Source: Mesomycoplasma ovipneumoniae (lineage in GTDB: Bacteria > Bacillota_I > Bacilli_A > Mycoplasmatales > Metamycoplasmataceae). From it: a stretch of 64,000 nucleotides of DNA. Under the pieces are notes generated by a model. It worked only from the letters and a program-made list of their open reading frames with translations. It was not told the DNA's origin and ran no database searches. Of the stretch, positions 10,988 to 19,667 are shown piece after piece. Position 1 is the stretch's first letter, and each line of letters starts with the position of its first letter. The stretch spans positions 620,001-684,000 of the forward strand of contig NZ_CP146003.1 in the NCBI RefSeq assembly GCF_038095975.1, written 5' to 3'. The position numbers and the translations under genes were made by a program.

Positions 10988-13948
10988 TTAGACATATTCA
11001 GATCTAAATTTTTCAAAAAGTTTATTATATTCTTCTTCAGTTTGAGGTGTGTCAAATAAAACAAAACCTTTAAAGGTGATTCCGGTTTTAGATCTTGGCA
11101 CCTTATTGTCGATTCCTTTTTGATTTTCTGATTTAGTGGTTCCAAAGGTAAAGCCTTTTTTAAAATTTAATTTTGCTTCTTTTGGTATATTGAGTTCTCA
11201 GGTGAAAATCGGTTTTTTAGCATCATCAGATTCGCTAGAATAAAACTTCATTTTCATAACCGATTTGTCATCTTTTTTTTGAACATCCACACCTAAAATA
11301 ATAGTGGATTCAGAATTATTCAGAAAATCTTGAAGAGATGAAAGAGGATTTTTTGGTATTATTTCCAGGGTTGACTTATTTTCTCCTTTTTCAAATTTAG
11401 GCTCAAATTTAAATTCACCATTATATGTTCTTTGAAATCCTGCTTTATTGATATCAAAGCTTATATGATTAGGCGGAGATTTGGGTTTAGGTTTAGGAAT
11501 AAATTCAGCACCAATTTTAAAAACACCTTGGACAAATAATTCCTTTTCAATAACTAAGTTAAAATCATTTTCTTCTTCGCCTGTTTTTAGTAAAAAATAT
11601 TGGAAGAAATCTATTTTGGGTAATTTTTTTGGTTTAAAAGCATAAAGCAAAGAAGTGCCGTCTTTTAATTTTAGATCAGTGTCGCTGTTTGAATCTTTAT
11701 CCAAGGAAATTCCGCCTTCGGCTAGATAAATACCTTGTTCTTGTTCATCTACATGAACTTTCTCTTTTGATATTTTTGAAGGAGCCTCATTTGCCTTAAA
11801 TCTAAAATTTGGATTATTAGCAGCTGAAATTGATTTTACAACTTGTTGTTTTTGACCTTCTTCTAAAGATTGTTCTTCTGTTTCAACATTAGTTTTCCAA
11901 TCTAAAAATATGTGAGTTTTTACACTATCAGAAAAAGATTTATAAAGTTTATTTTCTTCATTTACATTATCAAGTTCAACTGTTAAATTTCTTTCAACTC
12001 CATTAGGGGTTTTAATCTTAAGATTAATTTCATAGGTCTCATCTTGAAAATCTCTAGAAAAATAAATAGAAGTCCCTTCAGGAAGATCAGATTTTTCAAG
12101 ATTTTCAAGAAGTTTTTTTAGGTAATCACCTAATAAAGATTGTTGACTTGGAGGGGTAGTTGTATCTGGAGCCGGGGTTGGGGGAGTTGACTCTGGACTT
12201 GAAGGAGAAGCTGGCTCTGAACCTGAAGAAGGAGTTGAGTCTGGACTTGGAGAAGCGGGTGGACTTGATGGTGGATCTTGGAATAAGGTCGGTAAAGCGG
12301 CAACAGTTGTAGCAACAGTTTCAGGTGTACCAGAACCATCAGCGGTCTCTTCAGCGCTCTCTTCAGTGGGCTGATCAGCAGATTTTTCAGGACCTGAAAC
12401 TATTGGAGTTTGATTAATTTTATTACTTTTTGTTGCAAAAAAATTAAGAGCCTCGAAAAAAGGGGTTAGCTGGGTTGTTATATTTTTTATATCGTAAGGT
12501 TTGTTTAAAAAAGGTTGGATTTTATCATCAATTGTTGAAGCAAAGACTGTAATTGGCAAATCTTTCTTGATTTCAAAGCTTAAATTGTCAATATCTTGTG
12601 ATCCTTGTTTGTCAAAAGTCTCAATTGCATTTTTAAAATATGCACCATAAATTTCTTCATTTGCATCAAATTCTAGCTCAAAATTGAAAGTATAAGTATT
12701 ATTTTCACCAAGTTTTAGACCTGAAGGAAGCAATGTGTCTTCAGTAAAATTACCTTCAATATTGAGTCCAACATTGACAATATTAGAATTTTTAGGATTA
12801 TTTTTGTTTTCTTTTACTGAAAAAGAGAGACTTTTTGGATCAAAATTAGGAATTAAATTTTTAATTTCTTCTAGAAATGTTTTGTTTTCATTTTCGGTTG
12901 AACTTGAAGTAAATCAATAATTAAACTGTTCAAGATCTAAATTTTGAGGGTTTTGAGCAAAATATTCTGATACACTAAGCTTGTTTTGTGCTAAATGTTT
13001 AGAAATTTCTGAGTTAAATTTATAATTTTTCTTAAAAATTTTTAATAATTCAGAAGATTTTTTTTGGTCAGTTTTCTTAGGCACATCAACAAAATTAAGT
13101 GTTAATTTGCTACTTTTTTGTGTTTTTTTATCAAATAGATCTAATGCTAAATCAATTTTATTATTAACGTCATCAATGTTTGTAAACATTAATTTTTCTT
13201 GTTGTAATTCAGGTTTTATTTCAAAATTGGAAGGAAAAACAAAAACCGGTTCAGAATTTATACTAAAGGAAATTCCGCCAAATTTAGAAAATGTTGCAAA
13301 TAAAGCTGAACTTGAATTTTTTGTTTTTTCAAAATTTTCCTTAAATTCGTTATAAAACAAAATAGCAATTTCGGTCGCGGTTTTTCCTTCTAAAAAATCT
13401 TGATTTAAAAGACTAATTGATGCGTTCAAATTTTCAGCTGAAAAATTCAAGGTTTTGTCTTGATCGAAAAAATCTAAATCAAAACTTGCAGTATAATTTA
13501 TACTTTTGCTAGAATTTGAAATATTAACAGCAAGATTTTTTATTTTATTTGACTCAATTTTTACTTCTGATTGACTTCTAGGAACAACCAATCTGAAATT
13601 TAGGCCTGGATATTTTTGACTAATTTGACTAAAGTCAATTGCATTATTTAAGTCAAAATTATATGCAGTATCAAAATGCAAATTTAGGGCATCAGAAGCA
13701 CTTAATTTTTTAGCAAATTTTGAATTAAGTTTTAAATTAGCAACTAGGCTGTCAAATTCGCTCGTGTTAAATTCTGAATTAACATTTAAATTTGTAGCAT
13801 TAGCTAATTTGTCATCAAATTGCGATAATTTTGAATTATAATTTTTTGACTGTAAGGAGATTAAATACGGAACACTGGCAGAAATACTAACGACCGCGCT
13901 AACTCCTATAATTGCAAAAATTATATGATTTAATTTAAGCTTTTTCAT
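10988..13948 (-). CDS. P102-like surface adhesin paralogue
   Basis: A 986-residue protein read through several TGA (Trp) codons. The start MKKLKLNHIIFAIIGVSA is an uncleaved-type signal or membrane anchor, followed by a large Asn/Lys/Ser-rich extracellular part. The first 200 residues (pattern SEFNTSEFDSLVANLKLN, SASDALNL, AIDFSQI) match what I know of P102 of M. hyopneumoniae and LppT-type proteins. A Pro/Ser/Thr-rich low-complexity linker lies at about residues 535-605 (12130-12340) and separates N- and C-terminal halves. In this group P102-type proteins are secreted, proteolytically processed and bind host proteins. The gene starts 19 bases after the P97-like gene, with AAAGGAAATT before the ATG, matching the P97/P102 two-gene arrangement. 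Confidence 0.8.
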
Positions 13949-13967
13949 GATAATTTCCTTTATAAAT

Positions 13968-16877
13968 TTACTTTTTTAATAATAGAGAACTTGTGTGTTC
14001 CATGATAATAACGCGGATAGGTTGACTTGAGACAATTTTAGGATTATTTTTATCATAAAGATATAAAAATAAATTATATTGAACACGGTTTCCGGTGTTA
14101 GGAATTTTCTCAAGTACACCAGTAATGTCAGTGTTACTGTCGGTAGTTTGTGATTCTGTTGCACCTGTTGTCTCTGTTTGACTCGGTTTAGCTTTTTTTA
14201 TTGCATAAAAGCCTAAATCTATATCTTTGTGTTCAAAGGTTAAATAACTGCTAAAAGGCAGTTTTTCGACTTGTTTATCAACAGATACTGGCTCACTTTC
14301 CTTTGTTGAAATTGCAAGTTTGATTTGAGATTTTAAATCCTCAAGATCTTGATTGGTTAATAAAACTATTTGTGAATTTGGTGAAAAGGTTGAGACAATT
14401 TCATCTAGTTTATCAACTTCATCGCTTAAAAGTTTGTTATCAGGGTTGATTTTTAGTTCAATTTCTGATTTTTTTGTTTGATAAATAACGCTAACTAGAT
14501 CGCCGTTTTTATCAACTGGGCCAATATTGTATCAATATTTTACTTTTAATTTTTCATCATTTGGTTTTTCTAAAGCGTCAACATTTGTTAAATTAGGCTC
14601 CAGACTAAATTGAATTTTATAATTAAAATCTTTACCAAAATTACCAGTAAAAAGTTTTTGGCTCTTTTGTTTTGAATAAGCTAATGAATAAAAAGCTGCA
14701 AGAAAATCGGTAAGATTTTCAATATTATTTTTATTGTCTGGCTGTGCAAAATCAGCGTTACTGATTTGTTTTGCATGTAATTCGATCTGTTTTATAAAAT
14801 ATTCAGGACTAAAAAATGAATTTGTTTTCATCAAATTAAGAGTATTTTTAAGCTCATTATTAATATAAAAACCATTTTCAAGAGGTTTATTAGAATTTAA
14901 AAAACCATAATTAAATGAAAAAAGTCAAACTGTTGGACCACCAGTTTCTTCAGTTGTTTGACCACGCGGTTGTTTTGTAGGGTTAATTTTAATTTCACTT
15001 AATTTTTTAAATAATTCATTACTATTAGAATTTTCTGGTCAATTTGTTTCAGATTTTATTAATCCAAAATGTTTAAGATAATCAAACCAATATTTTGCGA
15101 CAAAACTAATGTCTTGTTTTGATAAAAATGATAAAAATTGTGAAATTTTCTCATCGCTATTAAAATAATTAGAATAAATTGATGTTATACCTTTAGAGGC
15201 GGCATCATCAATGTTTGAATTTTTAATTAAATCTTCAACAGTTGGTAAATTATAACTGTCAACCATTGATTTTAGTTGACTTTCGTCAAATCTAAAACCA
15301 TAATAACGGGAATTTTGAAGAGCTTTCTTTAATTTATCAAAATTATTTGTTTGAATTAGTGCTAATAATTCGTCTTTTGGAATTCCTTTTTGATTAGCTT
15401 TTGCAACAGTTTCATGGGCTTTTGGCTCAATAGTCAAACTGCCTTTATTAACTGAAGCTGCAAAATCAGGATCATTTTGAGCTAATATTTCAAAATTTTT
15501 AATACTTTGAGAAAATTTTTTTGTAGCAACAATTTTATCATTTCTTTTATCTTTTATAACAATATCACCATTAATTTGGGCAACAACATTATTATCTTTA
15601 AAATCTAGATTAACTTGTTCAGTATCTAATTTTATTTGAACATCTAAAAATTTTGAAATTTGGTTAAAATTTAAATTTGCTAGTTTATTTTGGAAACTAA
15701 TTTTTGATGTTAGTGGTTTTTTGACAATTTTTTCAATAAGTGAATTAAGAAAATTCGCGCGATTTTCTTTGGTTGCAAAAATTTCGTTATTATAATAATT
15801 TAGAAAATCTCATCCTGTAATTAAAGTTGAATTATTTTGACTAAAATTATTTATTGCAAAATAATCACTGTCAGAAAATTCACTTAAAACAATATCATCA
15901 CTAATTGACTTATCAAGGAAAGAATTACTTAAATTGAGCTGAGTAGTAAGGAAAAATTTGGAATCCTTGTTAAAATCAGCGGCAATTTCCTTTGAAAAAT
16001 TAGCAGAAAACTGGGCAACAAAGGTTAATTTATAAACCCCAGGCGTTGCTGTTTTTACTAAATATCGATCAGTTATAATTTGATCTTTTACCAAATTTAT
16101 ATCATAGCGAGGTTTTTGAATACCACTTTCAGACTCAAAGTAAAAGCTTTTATTGCTAAAAATTTGTGAAATTGTCTCATCCAGGTTGAAATATTTGTTA
16201 ATAATTTCTCTAGCTTCGGTGTCATTTTTTGCGCTATTGACTTCTTTTTGAAAATCTTCGACTGAAATTAACCTGGTCAATTCTTTTTTAAATGAAAAAT
16301 TAACCTCACTATTTGTGTAAGGTCTTAATTTTTTGAGCTGTTCTTCTGAATAAGTTGAAAAATTAGAAAGTGAATAATCTGGAACATAATTATAAGCAAC
16401 TTTTTGTTTAAATAAGTCAGAAGTTGCTGTTTTATTGTCGTCTAATTTTTGTAAAACTCGCCAAAAAACCTCGAATGTTTGCTCATTATCATCAGGTTTG
16501 ATATCAAAAATTTCTAGTTTGAAAGGTTTTCAATTATGATCGATTGAAAAATTAACAGGAATGCTAGAGTTATTGGTCTGGTAAAAATCAAAAAAATCTG
16601 TTAAATCAATGTCAGTTTTTTTAGTGTTATCGTCGTTCAAAAGTTTCTTTTTTAGATCTAAATAGTCAGAATTAGCATTTAAATATTTATCCTTTATACT
16701 AATAAAAGAAATTGATTTTGCTTGGTTTTGCACATCAATTCGGGGGTTTTTTAGTTCTAAATTTGCAAAAACGAGTAGCGGAGTGGCAATAATTACTCCA
16801 CCAGCAATAGTGCTTAGCCCTAAAAGAAAAATATTTTTTTTAGTTAGTAGTTTTTTAGTGATTGTACTTTTCGTCAC
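13968..16877 (-). CDS. P97-like surface adhesin paralogue
   Basis: A 969-residue protein with a basic N-terminus and a hydrophobic segment (NIFLLGLSTIAGGVIIATPL), then a long Asn/Lys/Phe-rich extracellular region. The stretch around FEVFWRVLQKLDDNKTATSD resembles the FKVKFQALQKLHNGDIAKSD region of P97. A GTG start at 16877 is preferred because AGGAGG stands four bases upstream; an in-frame ATG at 16913 lies upstream of that site. The Ala-Ala-Lys-Pro-Glu type R1 repeats that mediate cilium binding in P97 itself are absent, so it is a paralogue rather than the cilium adhesin. It is followed by the P102-like gene. A 17-base homopolymer 34 bases upstream may make expression phase-variable. Confidence 0.78.
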
Positions 16878-16911
16878 CTTTCCTCCTATGTTTTCTGTAA
16901 AAAATTTTAAC

Positions 16912-16928
16912 AAAAAAAAAAAAAAAAA
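16912..16928 (-). promoter_or_regulatory. 17-base poly-A/T tract upstream of the P97-like gene
   Basis: An uninterrupted run of 17 A on the plus strand (T on the coding strand), immediately followed on the coding strand by GTTAAAAT, a possible -10, and then the AGGAGG of the adhesin gene. Mononucleotide tracts at this position switch surface genes on and off by slippage in other mycoplasmas. Whether this one varies cannot be seen in a single sequence. Confidence 0.5.
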
Positions 16929-16950
16929 GGAAAGAAATTCCTTAGATTAG

Positions 16951-17140
16951 TTAATAAATAAACATTTTTGTGATAAAACTTGTTTTTAAATTCTTAAAAT
17001 ATTCTGCTTTTTGTTCATAAGCAACAATTAGTGAGTCAAAAGTTTCAAAAAGCTTGGCAATTTTTTCTTGCTCAACAGTATCAACCACTTTTATAAAATA
17101 TTTTTCAATTTCATTAAGGCGAAAAATATGTCTAACAGAT
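16951..17140 (-). pseudogene. 3' fragment of a type I restriction specificity gene (hsdS)
   Basis: The minus strand has an open frame of about 63 codons ending at 16951 without a start. It encodes IEKYFIKVVDTVEQEKIAKL, then FDSLIVAYEQKAEYFKNLK and TSFITKMFIY. This is the characteristic C-terminal helix of HsdS (an EQ.KIA.LF..LD.LI..Y..K...LK..K..FL.KMF pattern). The fragment is cut at its 5' side by an IS3-element terminus at 17141. It is a relic; the rest of the gene is not in this window, although another hsdS-type remnant lies at 39163-40699. Confidence 0.75.
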
Positions 17141-17193
17141 AAACCGGGACAAAAAAATTAGCACTAAGGTGTTGGCTTTTTTGTTCGAGTTTA
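17141..17193 (+). mobile_element. Solo terminus of the IS3-family element
   Basis: AAACCGGGACAAAAAAATTA followed by GCACTAAGGTGTTGGCTTTT matches the left end of the complete IS copies, for example 22069-22122, with a few changes. No transposase follows; the sequence passes straight into repeat copy C. It is probably left from a deleted or recombined copy. Confidence 0.75.
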
Positions 17194-17652
17194 GGTTTTA
17201 GGGACTTTTTTAACTTTTTTGGCAAACCCAGAAAAAATAACTATCAAAGAAAAACACTGAATTTTAAATCTAACCATAATAAAAGAAAAAATACAACTAC
17301 TATTTAAACTCAATGCAAATAGAAAACTCATTTTTATTTACATTGAGCCTAAAAAAATATGTGAAGTTTTGAAAGAGCAATAATTAAAAGCCTTAAATTA
17401 TAGATTTCTAAACGGTTAAATTTAAGGCTTTGGATCATATTTAAAAATATGACGGAAAATTCGCATTTTCTGATTTTTTATGACAAAAACATTATTAATT
17501 CCCCCTTAATTTAATATCAAAATTTATTAATTCATTCTTAGCGAGGTCTATTATAACATAATTTTATTTTAGACCAAGCATTTTTTTTTTTTTTTATAAA
17601 AGGTTGATTTTAAAATAATGAAATTAAGATTTAAGGCAAAAAACACGGATTT
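17194..17652 (-). repeat. Dispersed RNA-encoding repeat, copy C
   Basis: Same element and orientation as copies A and B. It contains the CTCAATGC hairpin (17309-17347), the conserved loop TTTCTAAACGG, an outward minus-strand promoter (-35 complement 17572-17577, -10 complement 17550-17555) and a 15-base T tract. It is cut at ACACGGATTT by IS copy 1; on the other side of the IS an inverted copy (D) begins with the mirror sequence AAATCCGTGT. Confidence 0.85.
17300..17543 (-). ncRNA. Predicted structured RNA of repeat copy C
   Basis: Promoter TTGGTC - 16 bases - TATAAT on the minus strand, ribosome-binding site AAGGGGG, micro-ORF MFLS at 17478-17492, then the three hairpins. The middle stem GCCTTAAATT/AATTTAAGGC keeps full pairing although two positions differ from copy D (GCCATAAATTT/AAATTTATGGC). 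Ends are inferred. Confidence 0.45.
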
Positions 17653-18991
17653 TAAACTAGGGCAAAGAAAATTAACAGTTTAATATTATTATAACATCAT
17701 AGCATATTGCTGTGGTGTTTTTCAATTTAAAATTGATTGAATTCTATAGTTGTTGTATCAAAATATATAATCTGCAATTATTTTTTTCAGATCTTCTAAA
17801 GTTATTTTACTGTAGTTTAACTCGTTTAAGCATTCACTTTTTATAATTGAAAATCAATATTCAACCTCCCTATTATCCAAAGAATTTCCTATACGAGACA
17901 ATGAAACAGTTCCTCCCATTTTATTTATTTTGTCAATATAGACTTTTGAAGTGTATTGAAATCCATGGTCCGAATGAATAACAAAATCTTTATCTATAGA
18001 CCTAAATGTCTTTATATTTTCCATAACTAAATTAAGATCATTGTTTACAGATAATTTAAAATCTCTGATTTTTTTAGTTTTATGCTCAATTATTACAGAC
18101 AAAAATACATGGTTTTCCTTAACATCTCTGGGAGCTTTTATATATGTAACATCAGTAGCAAAAATATTTCTATTTAATTTATCATTGTAGTCGCGTTTAA
18201 CAATATCCGGAAGTGCGAATTTGGTGTTCTTAATTTCGCTCTTTCTTCTTCGTTTTCTAATTTTGCATACTAAATTCAATCTTTTTAAATGTCTTCCAAG
18301 ACTTCGAGGGTGAATGTCAATATTATATTTCATAGAAATATAAGCACTTAACCTTAGGCGGCCATATCTACCTTTGTTGTCAAGAAAGGATTTTTTAATT
18401 ATTGCGTCATTTTTGTGCTGCTTTACTTTTATAACTCTAGTTTTAGATTTTGCCACTGATTGTCTACATACATTAAAAATTTTTGCAGATTTGCTGTAGG
18501 GAATATTTAGTGTTTTGGCTTCACTAAGTTTTCCTGATTTTGATTTATCTTTGTTGGTTTCGTAATATCTCTTAGCTATTTCTATTAATTCTTCTTTTGT
18601 AAATTCGTTTCAATCGGGTTCAATTTGTTTTTTAGGTTTGCCACTCCCTGGCTTTCTCCTTGCACCCTTTTTATCTAATAATTGGTCTTGCATACCATTA
18701 TTATAATATCTAATAATTTTTTTGATTCTTCGAACTAGTTGATCTCTGGTTATAAAATTTGTATCTGGCGAAATATCATTTATATAATTTATTGTTTTTT
18801 TAATCCAAATTCATTGTAAATTTTATAAATCATATCAAATTCGTCTTTTTTAAAGTGTCGTGACATTAGTATTCTCCTTTTTGTTACATTTGAAAATTTA
18901 AAAAAACTAACACTTTTGGTGTTAGCCTCCTCTTAAAAAATCGGACAAAAAACCCAACACCCTTAGTGTTAATTTTCTTTGCCCTAGTTTA
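17653..18991 (-). mobile_element. IS3-family element, copy 1 (frameshifted)
   Basis: A 1339-base element with inverted termini TAAACTAGGGCAAAGAAAAT and ACTTTTTTGCCCTAGTTTA-type ends, inserted in minus orientation between inverted repeat copies C and D. It is nearly identical to the three other copies. The left-end terminator hairpin (18902-18926) is present. The transposase frame is broken, see the separate entry, so this copy probably needs help in trans to move. Confidence 0.88.
17689..18866 (-). pseudogene. IS3-family transposase with single-base frameshift
   Basis: The gene is 1178 bases from ATG to stop, one short of the 1179 in the other copies. The missing base is in the run after GGATT near 18805: seven A here, eight in copies 2, 3 and 4. 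The reading frame breaks about 20 codons after the start. The rest of the coding sequence, including the catalytic DDE region, is intact. A slippage-prone A8 run in the intact copies suggests that such inactivation, or occasional translational slippage, may recur. Confidence 0.85.
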
Positions 18992-19070
18992 AAATCCGTG
19001 TTTTTTGAGGATAAAACCTTAATCTTTATTATTTTAAACTCAACCTTTTTCAAAAAAAAAAAAAAAATGC

Positions 19071-19099
19071 TTGGTCTAAGAAAAAAATTATGTTATAAT
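19071..19099 (+). promoter_or_regulatory. Promoter of repeat-encoded RNA, copy D
   Basis: TTGGTC (19071-19076), 17-base spacer, TATAAT (19094-19099) with TG one base upstream giving an extended -10 (TGTTATAAT), preceded by a 16-base A tract that could act as an UP-like element. In copies A, B, C and E the same promoter has a 16-base spacer; the difference is an A run inside the spacer. Confidence 0.75.
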
Positions 19100-19106
19100 A
19101 ATCAAC

Positions 19107-19380
19107 ACTAAGAATGAATTAATAAATTTGATATTGAATTAAGGAGGAATTAGTTATGTTTTTTGTCTAAAAAAGTGAGACAGCGCGAATTATCCATTAT
19201 ATTTTTAAATATGATGGAATGCCATAAATTTACCCGTTTAGAAATCTACAAATTTATGGCTTTTAATTATGGCTCTTTCAAAACTTCATATATTTTTTTA
19301 GGCTCAATACAAATAAAAATGAGTTTTCTATTTGCATTGAGTTTAAATAGTAGTTGTTTTTTTTATGTTTTTGTTAGTGT
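19107..19380 (+). ncRNA. Predicted structured RNA of repeat copy D
   Basis: Transcript inferred from the promoter at 19071-19099. In order: AAGGAGG (19141-19147), micro-ORF MFFV with stop TAA (19156-19170), hairpin CCATTATATT/AATATGATGG (19194-19217), hairpin GCCATAAATTT/AAATTTATGGC with loop containing CCGTTTAGAAATCTA (19221-19260), hairpin CTCAATAC.../GCATTGAG (19303-19341), then U-rich sequence. Stem bases covary with the other copies while the middle loop is constant. A 79-residue frame overlapping this region (19163-19402) is not kept in the other copies and is not considered coding. Confidence 0.5.
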
Positions 19381-19487
19381 TTTAACTAAAAAGGTAGTTT
19401 AAATATTTATAATTTTGCTTTTTTAACTAAAAAACCGCCCAAAACCGGAACTTTTTTAAGATTATCTCATCAAACTGGGAAATTCGG

Positions 19488-19540
19488 GAATGGTTGCCGA
19501 TTGAGGCTAAAACGTCCTAAAAATCCTTAAAAATTTTTTG
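19488..19540 (+). pseudogene. 3' stub of a third MIB-type gene
   Basis: GAA TGG TTG CCG then ATT GAG GCT AAA ACG TCC TAA encodes EWLPIEAKTS and a stop. The MIB-type gene at 23556-25772 ends EGIPVETKTS, and the bases after both stops are the same (AAAATCCTTAAAAAT-type). The stub begins exactly where repeat copy D ends, so insertion or recombination of that element removed the remainder of the gene. Confidence 0.7.
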
Positions 19541-19667
19541 CACAAAAAACTTTGTTTTTTTAAAAAATCATTTATAATTATTTCTAAATCTATCTTAAAA
19601 ACAAAATTAGCTAAAATTTAAATTCAAAATTTGTCTAATTTTGTTTTTTTGTTTTTAGGAGGTTAAA

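Larger units (their letters stand above)
18992..19487 (+). repeat. Dispersed RNA-encoding repeat, copy D (inverted)
   Basis: Copy D is inverted relative to A, B, C and E, so its promoter points rightward. It begins at the edge of IS copy 1 with AAATCCGTGT, has a 16-base A tract (19053-19068), then promoter, micro-ORF and hairpins, and ends with the terminal repeat ATCAAACTGGGAAATTCGGG (19470-19488). It abuts the stub of a lost MIB-type gene. Confidence 0.85.

Noticed and set aside
13976..14164. Minus-strand 62-codon frame at 13976-14164
   Set aside because: It overlaps the 3' end of the P97-like gene in another frame and has no ribosome-binding site.
10988..16877. The adhesin pair as the cilium adhesin P97 with its partner P102
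   Set aside because: The AAKPE-type R1 repeats needed for cilium binding are absent, so only paralogue status is claimed.
19163..19402. A 79-residue open frame inside repeat copy D
   Set aside because: The corresponding region in the other copies has indels and stops in this frame, whereas the RNA stems are kept. It is not considered a protein gene.
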